Positions 7,785 through 16,107 are shown, numbered from the stretch's first letter. The stretch: DNA of 21,952 nt from Desulfobulbaceae bacterium (GCA_030599175.1 JAUVON010000008.1:1-21952), one strand, 5' to 3'. Translations and numbers: made by a program. Notes: generated from the sequence alone by a model not told the origin.

Positions 7785-7938
7785 GATGGTTTTGTAAAAC
7801 CTATTTTGTCGGATGGAATCGTAAAAAAATTCATATCCGAGGCGCATAAAATTTCTATTATTTCGGCGTACTAGAGTACGTCGTGATGATAGAAATTTTA
7901 TAGCAACGAAGTAGATGAAGAGTTTTTGCAATTCCATC
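7785..7938. repeat. palindromic dispersed repeat, copy A
   Basis: The terminal inverted repeats GATGGAATCGTAAAAA (7812-7827) and TTTTTGCAATTCCATC (7923-7938) match at 14 of 16 positions. Inside, 7846-7871 folds back on 7876-7901: 13 perfect outer pairs (ATAAAATTTCTAT with ATAGAAATTTTAT), then a stem with three wobbles and one mismatch, and a TAGA loop. An extra end-like motif, GATGGTTTTGTAAAAC, precedes it at 7785. It fills the gap between the convergent xdhC and argE genes and could act as a two-way terminator. It is homologous to copy B at 13845-14001. It is MITE/REP-like, with no coding capacity. Confidence 0.85.
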
Positions 7939-9082
7939 AAGTGCAGTAATGGATAATTAATCCCGATAAAATACCTATCATCGGCTGCAATCTGTTCATG
8001 GCAATAAATTCATCCGGCTGATGGGCCTGGTCAATATCACCGGGACCTAAAATTATAGTTTCCATACCCAGTGCCTGCAAATATGGAGCTTCGGTTCCAT
8101 AGGCAACGGCCCCGGGAGTATGGTGAGTCAAACGTTCTGTAATTTTAACAATATCTGCATCCGCCGGGGTTTCCATCGCCGGAATCCCTTCAAACAATGG
8201 GTCAAATTCAATCTTCAGGCCGCTGTTGTGTAAACTTTCTCGCACTCGCTGGTGCAGTATGGATCTGAGTTCTTTCAGGTTCATACCCGGCAACGGACGC
8301 AAATCTATATCCAATTGACAATCTGCACAGATACGGTTGGGACTGTCACCACCTTGTATATGGCCCAGATTCAGTGTTGGGATTGGGATCTGAAATGCCG
8401 GATTAATGTGCTCAGCCTGCAACAGCTTCCGCCACCGTAATAATTCCCCCATAACTCGATACATACCTTCCAGTGCACTGTTACCCAGATTCGGATTACT
8501 CGAATGACCGGATTGGCCATGCAGATGAATCGCCTCCATCAGAATTCCCTTGTGCATTCTGATCGGTTTTAATCCGGTTGGTTCCCCTATCAGGGCATAG
8601 TCGGCTTTAGGCTTTTCTGTTAGTGCCCTGGCTCCAGCCATATTGCTCTCTTCATTGGCAGTTGCAAGGATGGTTAGCGGACGTTTCAGGTCAATGTTTC
8701 CGATGAGCAGTTGTTCAACAGCAGTCAATGTCAAAGCAAAAAATGCTTTCATGTCGCTGGTTCCCAATCCGTATAAACGATTATTCTGTTCTGTGAGTTT
8801 AAACGGGTCAAATTGCCAGCTGTTCAGATCATAGGGTACGGTATCAGTGTGGCCGGCTAACAGCAGGCCGTTATCTCCACTCCCCAGGGTTGCCAGTAAA
8901 TTAAACTTACCCTGATGATTGGGAACTTCCATAATTTCGCATTGAAAGCCGAGTTCACTGCACCAGGTTGCAAGGAGATCGATTATAGCCTTGTTGCTTT
9001 GGTCGTGTTGGGGATTATTACAACTGATAGAAGGAATAGCTATCAGTTCACTGATCATATCGAGATTTGATGGAAGGTTCAT
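7937..9082 (-). CDS. argE: acetylornithine deacetylase (M20 family)
   Basis: This 381-aa cytosolic zinc hydrolase removes the acetyl group from N-acetylornithine in arginine synthesis. Catalytic landmarks are HTDTVP with His78 and Asp80, Asp110 in GTSDMK, NEES with Glu144/Glu145, IGEPT with Glu167, and His354 in QAHQPDEF. GDSPNRICADCQLDIDLRP (246-264) closely resembles E. coli ArgE. The ATG is 3 nt after the livF stop, so it is the last gene of the transporter operon. Its TGA stop overlaps the edge of repeat copy A. The operon position suggests it may act on an imported N-acyl amino acid, but the sequence resemblance favours ArgE. Confidence 0.88.
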   Translation of the reverse strand: MNLPSNLDMISELIAIPSISCNNPQHDQSNKAIIDLLATWCSELGFQCEIMEVPNHQGKFNLLATLGSGDNGLLLAGHTDTVPYDLNSWQFDPFKLTEQNNRLYGLGTSDMKAFFALTLTAVEQLLIGNIDLKRPLTILATANEESNMAGARALTEKPKADYALIGEPTGLKPIRMHKGILMEAIHLHGQSGHSSNPNLGNSALEGMYRVMGELLRWRKLLQAEHINPAFQIPIPTLNLGHIQGGDSPNRICADCQLDIDLRPLPGMNLKELRSILHQRVRESLHNSGLKIEFDPLFEGIPAMETPADADIVKITERLTHHTPGAVAYGTEAPYLQALGMETIILGPGDIDQAHQPDEFIAMNRLQPMIGILSGLIIHYCT

Positions 9083-9085
9083 TTT

Positions 9086-9793
9086 TTATCCGCCAAGGTA
9101 GAGTTGTCTGACTTCATCATTCTCAAGAAGTTCCTGCCCGGTTCCCGTGAGACGGTTTTGGCCAAGTTCCAATACATACCCCCGGTGACTGATAGAAAGA
9201 CCTTTTCTTGCATTTTGTTCAACCAGGAGTACGGAGGAGCCACTTTTTCCAATCTCAATGATCTGGTCGAAGATCATATCGACAACAATGGGAGCAAGAC
9301 CAAGAGATGGTTCGTCAAGGAGTACAAGATCGGGTTTCAGAAGTATTGAGCGGCTTAAGGCCAGGATTTGGCGTTCGCCGCCTGATAATTCCCTGGCGAA
9401 GGAATTACGTTTTTTATGAAGAACTGGGTATCTCTCAAGAACTTCCCTGATGGCAGAATCCAGACCATATTTGTCCTCAAGAAGGGTTCCAGCTATCTCT
9501 AGATTTTCGACAATGGTAAGGTTTGGGAAAATATTCATACCCTGAGGTATGAAGACAAGTCCTTTTTCACCCCTCCGGGCAATACTCATTGTGGAAATAT
9601 CCTCTCCCTTAAAGGTTACGGTTCCCCGGGAGGGGGTAAGTTGTCCTGCGATTGTTCTTAGAACAGTAGATTTGCCGGCACCATTGGGGCCGATTATACA
9701 GATGATTTCTCCATTATCTACGTTAAGGGTTATATCGCTGAGCACCGGAGCCTGGCCATACCCTGCTGTTATATTATCAAGTGTTAGCAGCAT
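9086..9793 (-). CDS. livF: branched-chain amino-acid ABC transporter ATP-binding protein LivF
   Basis: This is a 235-aa ABC ATPase of the LivF class. Walker A GPNGAGKST is at residues 35-43, the signature LSGGE at 136-140 and Walker B LLDEPS at 158-163. VEQN is at 191-194, with the Gln that replaces the usual H-loop His in LivF. I placed the start at the ATG at 9793 (MLLTLDN) because a GGGAGGA ribosome site lies just upstream; a longer frame would add nine residues. It overlaps the end of livG by 17 nt. With LivG it powers the LivH/LivM membrane channel. Confidence 0.92.
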   Translation of the reverse strand: MLLTLDNITAGYGQAPVLSDITLNVDNGEIICIIGPNGAGKSTVLRTIAGQLTPSRGTVTFKGEDISTMSIARRGEKGLVFIPQGMNIFPNLTIVENLEIAGTLLEDKYGLDSAIREVLERYPVLHKKRNSFARELSGGERQILALSRSILLKPDLVLLDEPSLGLAPIVVDMIFDQIIEIGKSGSSVLLVEQNARKGLSISHRGYVLELGQNRLTGTGQELLENDEVRQLYLGG

Positions 9794-10547
9794 CCGCCGT
9801 CCTCCCAAGATATGCTTCAATTACCCTTGAATTGTTCTGCACCTCATTCGGTGTGCCGGAGAAGATGAGACTTCCTGAGTCCATCACAAAGATTTTTTCA
9901 CAGAGTTCAGCCACAAGTGGCATGTTATGTTCAATAAGGAAAATTTTTATGGACTGGTCTCTCAGGCTTTTAAGGATCGTCACAAGGTGACGTATCAAGG
10001 TTGGATTGATGCCGGCCGTAGGTTCGTCCAGAATTATAAGTTTTGGCTCAGCCATTAATACCCTGCCGATTTCAAGAAGTTTTTGCTGGCCGTAGCTTAA
10101 ATCACCTGCTGGGCTGTCTTTAAGTTTCAACAATCCAAGTGTTTCAAGAACTGACTCTGCTTTCTCACTATTCCGTGTTTCCTGTAGAGCAACTTTTGAA
10201 GGTTGAAAAAACAGAGGTAAAAGATTTTCACCGAGTTGATCGGGTGCGGCGGCAATCAGATTATCCAGGGAGGAAAGAAAGGGTAAAACCCTTGTCTGCT
10301 GGAAAGTCCGAACAATTCCTTTTCGGCTGATAATATGGGGAGGGAGTCCGTTGATTCTCTGGCCAAGGAAGTGGATATTTCCTGTGTCAAGCTTGTAAAA
10401 TCCTGTAATAAGATGGAATAGAGTAGTTTTGCCGCTGCCGTTGGGTCCGATAAGACCTGAAATGCCTGTATCCCCAAGTCTGAAAGAGACGTCGTTTACG
10501 GCAGTGAGAGCACCAAAGCTCTTTGAAACATTTTCTATCTTAAGCAT
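9777..10547 (-). CDS. livG: branched-chain amino-acid ABC transporter ATP-binding protein LivG
   Basis: This is a 256-aa ABC ATPase of the LivG class. Walker A GPNGSGKTT is at 34-42, the Q-loop region TFQQTRV at 81-87, the signature LSYGQQ at 150-155, Walker B LIILDEP at 170-176, TAGINP at 177-182 and the switch His207 in IEHNM. The region between Walker A and the signature is of LivG length and, as usual in this class, longer than in LivF. It overlaps livM upstream by 8 nt and livF downstream by 17 nt, consistent with translational coupling within the operon. Confidence 0.92.
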   Translation of the reverse strand: MLKIENVSKSFGALTAVNDVSFRLGDTGISGLIGPNGSGKTTLFHLITGFYKLDTGNIHFLGQRINGLPPHIISRKGIVRTFQQTRVLPFLSSLDNLIAAAPDQLGENLLPLFFQPSKVALQETRNSEKAESVLETLGLLKLKDSPAGDLSYGQQKLLEIGRVLMAEPKLIILDEPTAGINPTLIRHLVTILKSLRDQSIKIFLIEHNMPLVAELCEKIFVMDSGSLIFSGTPNEVQNNSRVIEAYLGRTADAANT

Positions 10548-11430
10548 TGGTTGTGGTGAATTTTCTTGATTCTGGTATAAGACCCTGGGGACGTTTAAGC
10601 ATCATTATAACGAGAATGAAGCCATAGACCATGCCCTGGAGAGGTGCGACAAATCGTATATATTCTGAAGGAATGGGGATAAATCGTATGAATTCGGCGA
10701 AAAAGATGATAACAAATGCGCCGACAACAGGTCCAAAATGTGTTCCTTTACCGCCAAGAACGACACAGAGAAGTACCAGGATAGTCTCCTGCAGGGTGAA
10801 ATCTGATGGACTGATATATGTTATGTAATGGGCCCATATCACGCCGGCGAGGCCGGCGAAAGCAGATCCTGTAACTATTGCTTTAGTTTTGATAAGAGAT
10901 GTGTTTTTACCAAGAGCCTGCGCAACAAACTCATCTTCTCTTATAACTTTTAAACTCCTGCCGTATGGGGAGTTTGTTATTCTACGGAGCAAAATGAAGG
11001 TCACTGCGGCTGCAGCAAATGTAACAATTAAGAACGGTGGGAGGCTTGAAATTCCTGAGCCGATCCATTCAGGTCTGGGAATGTTCGGCAACCCCATCGG
11101 GCCCCTTGTAATATCACGTTCATTCAAAAAAACGAGATGGATCATTTCAGCAAAGACAAGGGTGGCAATACCAAAATAGTCTCCAGAGAGACGAAGCGTG
11201 GGGATGGCAAGGAGGGCTCCTGCAACACCTGCAAGTGTAATGGCACCAATCACTGCCAGGGGGATTGGTACACCGTTCAGGCTCAGCAGGGCTGAAGTAT
11301 AGGCTCCGATACCGAAAAAAGCAATATGACCAAAATTATATAATCCTGTAAACCCAAGTTCCAGGTTTAAAGACTGGGCAAATATGGAGTAAATGAGGGA
11401 AATTATAAGGATATGATACAAATAATCCAT
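10540..11430 (-). CDS. livM: branched-chain amino-acid ABC transporter permease LivM
   Basis: This 296-aa polytopic permease has about eight hydrophobic segments. The N-terminal GFTGLYNFGHIAFFGIGAY (26-44) is typical of LivM. The cytoplasmic loop KVIREDEFVAQALG (161-174) is the element that docks to the ATPases. The C-terminal half contains VVLGGKGTHFGPVVGAF, also typical. It lies 2 nt after livH and overlaps livG by 8 nt. Together with LivH it forms the channel for amino acids delivered by the LivJ-like protein. Confidence 0.92.
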   Translation of the reverse strand: MDYLYHILIISLIYSIFAQSLNLELGFTGLYNFGHIAFFGIGAYTSALLSLNGVPIPLAVIGAITLAGVAGALLAIPTLRLSGDYFGIATLVFAEMIHLVFLNERDITRGPMGLPNIPRPEWIGSGISSLPPFLIVTFAAAAVTFILLRRITNSPYGRSLKVIREDEFVAQALGKNTSLIKTKAIVTGSAFAGLAGVIWAHYITYISPSDFTLQETILVLLCVVLGGKGTHFGPVVGAFVIIFFAEFIRFIPIPSEYIRFVAPLQGMVYGFILVIMMLKRPQGLIPESRKFTTTNA

Positions 11431-11432
11431 AA

Positions 11433-12308
11433 TCAGCGCACCCCTCCTGCTATACCGAAAAACCCCCGGGGTTTGAAGAGAAGAAGAATAAAAATAAGCG
11501 CATAGGAGATAAAGTCTTTATAATCCGGTGAGATAAAAGCAACACTTAGATTTTCTGCAATACCGATAAAAAGTCCCCCAATCAGGGCACCCCATACATT
11601 GCCCGCTCCTCCCAGGAGAACTGCGGCAAAAGCTTTTATCAGGCTGTTCATGCCCATCATGGGGTCAAGACTGGTGTCAAGGGCTAGAAGAATGCCGCCT
11701 GAACCTGCAAAAACCGATGCAAGCACCCAGATCGTCCAGGTCACTTTTTTCATATTGATTCCCATGATGGCTGAAAGCTCAATATTGTCTGATACAGCTC
11801 GCAATGATTTTCCCAGCAGGGTACGTGTTAAAAGAAAATATAAAATACAAAAGAAAAGCAGGGCCGACAGCATCATGAGAATCTGGATTTTTGTGATGTA
11901 AACGCCGCCCAGAAGAATCCCCGTGGACAGGGGGAGGTCAAAGGTATGCAGGTCCGATCCCCAGCAAAGCCGTATACCATTTCTTAACATATAGGAAAGT
12001 CCTATGGATGCGATAAGGATGGCGATTGGATTACTTTGGCGTAAAGGGCGGTAAACAAACCTGTCCTGCGCAAGGCCTATTCCCACGGTGATGAGAAGAG
12101 CAGGAACTATAGAAATGTAGACGGGAAGGGAAAATGGGGGTGAGGAGAACATCAAAGTAAGATATGCTCCCCAGGTGATAAGTTCCCCATGGGAAAAATT
12201 GATAAATTTGAAAACCCCGTATACCATGGCAAGCCCCACGGCAAACATGGCATAAATTGATCCCGCAATAATCCCGTTTACAAGCAGCTGGGCATAGTAG
12301 GCTGTCAT
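11433..12308 (-). CDS. livH: branched-chain amino-acid ABC transporter permease LivH
   Basis: This is a 291-aa polytopic permease. NGIIAGSIYAMFAVGLAMVY (11-30) followed by FKFINFSHGE is the LivH-type N-terminus. The ATPase-contact loop LRAVSDNIELSAIMGI lies at 169-184, and VLLGGAGNVWGALIGGLFIG is in the C-terminal half. It begins 15 nt after the livJ stop and ends 2 nt before livM. Confidence 0.92.
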   Translation of the reverse strand: MTAYYAQLLVNGIIAGSIYAMFAVGLAMVYGVFKFINFSHGELITWGAYLTLMFSSPPFSLPVYISIVPALLITVGIGLAQDRFVYRPLRQSNPIAILIASIGLSYMLRNGIRLCWGSDLHTFDLPLSTGILLGGVYITKIQILMMLSALLFFCILYFLLTRTLLGKSLRAVSDNIELSAIMGINMKKVTWTIWVLASVFAGSGGILLALDTSLDPMMGMNSLIKAFAAVLLGGAGNVWGALIGGLFIGIAENLSVAFISPDYKDFISYALIFILLLFKPRGFFGIAGGVR

Positions 12309-12323
12309 AATGGAAAAGCTTCT

Positions 12324-13430
12324 TTACTTGTAGTCTGTGATGCTGCCATCCTTGATCGTCCACCGGCCATAAGATGCATTGACATCACCACTTTCGTCAA
12401 AGGATTTATCCCCGGTGGTGCCGATATATCCCTGGCTTACCTTTATTAAAGCATCCCTGATATCATCACTACTGTCTGAGGCTGCAGACTCCAGTGCCAG
12501 CGCCGTCAATTTTACCATGTCGTAGTTGTATTCACCAAATACCGGAGTTTTCTTGCCCGGATATTTCTTTTCCCATCCTGCCTTAAAGGTTTTGTACTGG
12601 GGAGTCTCCTGGGAGAAGGTGGGATAGGTGCCGATTACGCCTTCACTTGCCTTGCCGGCTAGATCGATCAGTTTGGGTGACTTGGAGGCGGATCCCATGA
12701 GCCATTGAACATTGAGACCTGTTTCATAAGCCTGTTTCAATATAGTGGCACCCTCTTTAATATAGGTGAGATTGACGATAGCTTTCGGGTTATGGCGTTT
12801 CATTCTGAGAATTTCGCTTCGGTAATCGGTTTTTCCTTCTCCATGGGGAAGTTCATCAATTATTTTTCCCCCTGAAGCTGTAAACTCAGCTTTAAAAACT
12901 TCTGCAAGTCCCACTCCCCAGTCGTTGTTAACATATGTCAGCACAACTTCCTTATATCCCAGAGAATTGGTAAGCTCTGCTACCCCAACACCCTGAAGAA
13001 GGTCCGAGGGGAAAACTCTGAACACATAGGAGCCGCATTTTGTAATAGCTGCAGCAGCACTTTCAGCAGCCAGGAGGATAGTCTTGTTATCCTGGGCAAT
13101 AGGGCATACAGCAAGGAAATTTGAACTTGAAGCAGGGCCAAAGATAAGGGGAAGTTTATCTATGGTTATGAGTTTTCTGATAGCGGATACAGAGCCTTTA
13201 GAGGTGGAATTGTTATCTTCAAATACTATTTTAAGATTGTTGCCCTTGATGCCTCCGGCTGCATTTATTTCATCTGCAGCGAGCAGCATGGCCTGCTGAA
13301 AGCCCTCGCCGTACACGGCAAGTTTTCCGGTAAGCGGGGTGACTGATCCTACAGAAATCTCTCCTGCGATGACGGAGCCTGTTGAGATTAAAAACAGAAC
13401 AGTGATACTGTTAAAGATAAATTTTTTCAT
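12324..13430 (-). CDS. livJ: branched-chain/polar amino-acid ABC transporter substrate-binding protein (LivJ/LivK-like)
   Basis: This is a 368-aa periplasmic type-I binding protein. A Sec signal peptide (MKK, a hydrophobic core, likely cut after VIA around residue 22) is followed by the family start EISVGSVTPLTGKLAVYG and AADEINAAGGIKG. The GPASSSNFLAVCPIA segment and AESAAAAITK belong to the ligand-binding N-lobe. GGAGAAAAAT before the ATG is a good ribosome site, and it is first in the operon. The true ligand may be branched-chain, polar or acylated amino acids; sequence alone does not decide. Confidence 0.9.
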   Translation of the reverse strand: MKKFIFNSITVLFLISTGSVIAGEISVGSVTPLTGKLAVYGEGFQQAMLLAADEINAAGGIKGNNLKIVFEDNNSTSKGSVSAIRKLITIDKLPLIFGPASSSNFLAVCPIAQDNKTILLAAESAAAAITKCGSYVFRVFPSDLLQGVGVAELTNSLGYKEVVLTYVNNDWGVGLAEVFKAEFTASGGKIIDELPHGEGKTDYRSEILRMKRHNPKAIVNLTYIKEGATILKQAYETGLNVQWLMGSASKSPKLIDLAGKASEGVIGTYPTFSQETPQYKTFKAGWEKKYPGKKTPVFGEYNYDMVKLTALALESAASDSSDDIRDALIKVSQGYIGTTGDKSFDESGDVNASYGRWTIKDGSITDYK

Positions 13431-13480
13431 ATTTTTCTCCTTTTTTTATTTTTATCTGCTACACGAAACAATTTGATTGC

Positions 13481-13813
13481 TCAGGACGAAATCATCTCCT
13501 CTTCAACCATCCTGTCGATGAAATCGAGGACGAACTGGCGCTGGCTGTTACTGGCATGAGCTATGCACGTACAATGAAGATTGGTTTGACTGCGGACAAG
13601 AAGCTCAAACTTGACCGACTGATCGTCAACTTCTACTCCCAGGTAAAATGGCCCATGGTCTTCGTGGCCCTGTTGGGGTTCAGAGAGAAGATCCGGGGGC
13701 AGCTCAAGCCAGTAGAGGCCGACCATCGCTCCCTGCTTGATGGAGCGTTTGAGGTAGGAGTCTATATTGTCCCGTTCCATGGGGGAGAGTTCATCGATGA
13801 CTATCTGTCTCAT
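13481..13813 (-). CDS. conserved hypothetical protein, 110 aa
   Basis: This is a soluble, acidic 110-aa protein. It has an N-terminal RQIVIDELSPMERDNIDSYL helix, then GLYWLELPPDLLS, a central strand region (PFYLGVEVDDQSVKFELLVR) and a C-x-C motif at residues 81-83. It ends with a helix, QRQFVLDFIDRMVEEE. I recall similar uncharacterised proteins in sulfate reducers and relatives, but no function. It sits 50 nt upstream of livJ on the same strand and 30 nt downstream of repeat copy B, so it may share a transcript with either neighbour. The ribosome site is weak. Confidence 0.75.
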   Translation of the reverse strand: MRQIVIDELSPMERDNIDSYLKRSIKQGAMVGLYWLELPPDLLSEPQQGHEDHGPFYLGVEVDDQSVKFELLVRSQTNLHCTCIAHASNSQRQFVLDFIDRMVEEEMISS

Positions 13814-13844
13814 ATCTTTTTATCTCAGCCGGTCTATTAAAGTT

Positions 13845-14001
13845 GATGGAATAGAAAAAAAACATAAAACTCTAGATGGCTAAGTAAAAAACTTCATATG
13901 CAAGGCGCGTAAATTTCTTATTATTTCGGCGTACCAGGGTACGTCGTAATGATAAGAAATTTATAGCAACGAAGCGGATGGAGAGTTTTTACGACGCCAT
14001 C
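13845..14001. repeat. palindromic dispersed repeat, copy B
   Basis: This is homologous to copy A, with roughly 80-85 percent identity by eye from TTCATAT onward. The terminal repeats are GATGGCTAAGTAAAAA (13875-13890) and TTTTTACGACGCCATC (13986-14001), matching at 13 of 16 positions. The core hairpin pairs 13910-13934 with 13939-13963: TAAATTTCTTAT with ATAAGAAATTTA, then GTAC-closed stem and CAGG loop. As in copy A, an extra end-like motif (GATGGAATAGAAAAAA, 13845-13860) precedes the element about 30 nt outside. It lies just downstream of the M24 peptidase gene, whose TGA stop uses the repeat edge. Confidence 0.85.
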
Positions 14002-15100
14002 ATATGTCAAGCCAGGTCATATCCTTATTAAGGTTTTCATAACCGTCTTCTCTGACAACTACCATATTCTCCAACCTGATTCCTCCCCATCCGGGTATAT
14101 AGATACCAGGTTCAACTGTGACAATCATCCCGGCCCGGAGTTTTTTTCTGGAAAGCGGGGAAAGCCGCGGTTCTTCATGAACAGCTAACCCGACACCGTG
14201 CCCTAGACCGTGACCGAAATTCGAGCTGTAGCCCGCATTATCAATAATCTTTCTGGCTTTTTTGTCCACATCTCTGCCAACCATTCCGGCACGAATCGAA
14301 TTCATTCCGGCAAGTTGGGCCTTTCGCACCAGTCTGTGCAGTTTAATATACTTTTTGCTCGCTTTGCCTGGGACGAAATTTCTTGTCATATCTGAGCAAT
14401 ATCCCTGAAGGACAAGGCCCATGTCAATGGTAAGACATTTATTGGTTTTTATATGGCTGCTGCCGGGTACGGCATGGGGCAGGGCACCGTTCTTCCCGGT
14501 AGCAATAATTGAATCAAAACTGGCGGATTCAGCACCCTTTCTGCGCATAAGCGATTCAATGGCAAGAGCTACCTCAATTTCACTCTGTTTCTTTGATATG
14601 GTGGGGTAAATTTCCTGAAAGACCTCTTCATTCAGTCGGACGGAGGCCCGGATGAGGGCAATTTCCTCCTCATCCTTGATAATACGCATTCTTTCAATCA
14701 GGTCTGCAGTCGGGATAAGCTTGATGCCTTTCTTTCCCAGGCCGACTTTCATTTTCTCGGCGATGGAGTGGAGAGTATAGTGACTCTCAAAACCCAGGTT
14801 TTCCACCTTGAGATCCGGCAATAGCTTACTGAGCAGTTTTAACAGCCCCTTCTTGTAGATTAAAACCGTTGCCCATGGGACATCTTTTTCCGCCTGAAGT
14901 TGATAGCGGAAATCAGTGAGAAGAAAAATCGGCCCGGAGGAGGGGATAATGAGTACTCCGGAAGTTTCCCCTATGCCGTGATCACCTCCCCGATAACCGC
15001 TCAGGTATCGTCTGTTCTCGGGTTGACTCACCAGGAGGGCATCGATTTTCTTACGTCTCAGTTTTGCCTGGAGTTTTTTTACTCGTTTTGAATAGTTCAT
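14000..15100 (-). CDS. M24-family Xaa-Pro aminopeptidase
   Basis: This 366-aa cytosolic metallopeptidase has a creatinase-like N-terminal domain (1-about 130; PENRRYLSGYRGGDHG) and a pita-bread catalytic domain. Probable metal ligands are Asp226 and Asp237 (TIDMGLVLQGYCSDMTR), His301 in GHGLGHGVGL, Glu330 in VTVEPGIYIPG and Glu344 in IRLENM. It would remove N-terminal residues preceding proline. It follows the DUF6657-like gene by 34 nt, probably in one operon. Its stop codon TGA is built from one flanking T plus the first two bases of repeat copy B. Confidence 0.9.
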   Translation of the reverse strand: MNYSKRVKKLQAKLRRKKIDALLVSQPENRRYLSGYRGGDHGIGETSGVLIIPSSGPIFLLTDFRYQLQAEKDVPWATVLIYKKGLLKLLSKLLPDLKVENLGFESHYTLHSIAEKMKVGLGKKGIKLIPTADLIERMRIIKDEEEIALIRASVRLNEEVFQEIYPTISKKQSEIEVALAIESLMRRKGAESASFDSIIATGKNGALPHAVPGSSHIKTNKCLTIDMGLVLQGYCSDMTRNFVPGKASKKYIKLHRLVRKAQLAGMNSIRAGMVGRDVDKKARKIIDNAGYSSNFGHGLGHGVGLAVHEEPRLSPLSRKKLRAGMIVTVEPGIYIPGWGGIRLENMVVVREDGYENLNKDMTWLDI

Positions 15101-15134
15101 TTTTTTTATCTGCAGAGATAATTGGCAGTTATTT

Positions 15135-15719
15135 TCAAGGGCAGAGACGACTGAGGATCATATCCTTTCGTTCTGTCATGGCATCGTTATACTGGTTGTT
15201 GAGGCTGGTCAGCATTTTCGATAATTCCTCTCTGTATTGCGGATGCATAGTCGGGTTTATGGTACCCTGCTCAGCCTGTCCGTTTGCCGTCTGCTGCTGT
15301 TCAAGTTGGGATCGAAGTGCATCTTCCAGTTGCTGGATCGACTGCTCTTTATGTTGACCATACTGCTCAAGTATCTGCTGGAGCTCTCCACAGATACTTG
15401 AGATCTCACCGGAGTTCTGAGCCAGGGATAATATACCCTTGATGGCAACGGCGGCTGATTGCTGCAGTTCTTCGTCCCGGGGGAGGACAATATTGCGAAG
15501 GAGGGTTTGAGCCATTCCTTTTCTGATTGGGATCTGGTCTTTCGCGGGCTGATCGAGGAGTTCCTTATGTAGATCAGTAATTTTCTCATTGAGAAAGTCC
15601 GCGCCAATCCGCATCCCTTTTTTAATCAGGCTGTCATCATCGGCTACTGAAGGTGCCTTTTCTGCCATTTTGGCCGCACGCTCCAAAACCATCTCCATGG
15701 TACTTTTTATTTCTGCCAT
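15135..15719 (-). CDS. DUF6657-like helical protein
   Basis: This is a 194-aa protein, almost entirely helical and without membrane segments. It begins MAEIKSTMEMVLERAAKMAE, which resembles the N-terminus of DUF6657-type proteins of sulfate-reducing and related bacteria. A Gln-rich coiled-coil-like stretch (ELQQILEQYGQHKEQSIQQL) fills the second half. I chose the internal ATG at 15719 because the frame upstream of it (to 15914) has non-coding-looking composition. It is 34 nt upstream of the M24 peptidase gene. The function is unknown. The family name is from memory of the N-terminal pattern. Confidence 0.7.
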   Translation of the reverse strand: MAEIKSTMEMVLERAAKMAEKAPSVADDDSLIKKGMRIGADFLNEKITDLHKELLDQPAKDQIPIRKGMAQTLLRNIVLPRDEELQQSAAVAIKGILSLAQNSGEISSICGELQQILEQYGQHKEQSIQQLEDALRSQLEQQQTANGQAEQGTINPTMHPQYREELSKMLTSLNNQYNDAMTERKDMILSRLCP

Positions 15720-15954
15720 AATTCTTAATCCGTAGTTGGTTGAAAATGAAATATACAGGGAAAATTGAAGGATCCAGAAACAACATAACGCATTTAAATA
15801 AATCTTTGATTTCCTGTGCAACAGTTTTGTAACGGTTACATTGCCATTGACCTTGCACCAACACTGGTATAACAAGGGGGATAGAATAATGAAAGGATTT
15901 TGAGCAGAAGTCATCCAGTGCAGACGTAATTGGAGCCAATTGATTTCAATTCAT

Positions 15955-16107
15955 CTAACATCTTCCTGCAGTCTTTTGAATTTCTTTTTTGTTGAGGATA
16001 CAACTTCTGTCAATAACTGTTTCGGGAGGCTTGGAGTCGCTACATCCGTAACAGAGGAGGAGAAAAATCAGGCCGAGAGCAATGGGGTGAATGTAGTACC
16101 ATAGAAA
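15955..16107 (-). pseudogene. lipoprotein gene remnant without a start codon
   Basis: The minus strand reads HPIALGLIFLLLCYGCSDSK, a typical lipoprotein signal with lipobox L-C-Y-G-C, and then some 25 residues to a TAG at 15955-15957. There is no ATG, GTG or TTG start: an in-frame TAA lies at 16108-16110. The 5' end merges into the arm of the hairpin repeat beginning at 16095. The remnant is short (about 50 codons), and a +1 shift near its end would lengthen the helix-like tail (QKRLQEDVR). It probably lost its start when the repeat arrived. Confidence 0.45.

Noticed and set aside
7846..7901. Hairpin core of repeat A as a single CRISPR-like or attachment unit
   Set aside because: No array, spacers or integrase; the matching copy 6 kb away with terminal inverted repeats fits a dispersed palindromic element.
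15720..15914. Longer frame upstream of the DUF6657-like protein
   Set aside because: The extra 65 residues look non-coding, and MAEIKST is the expected family start.
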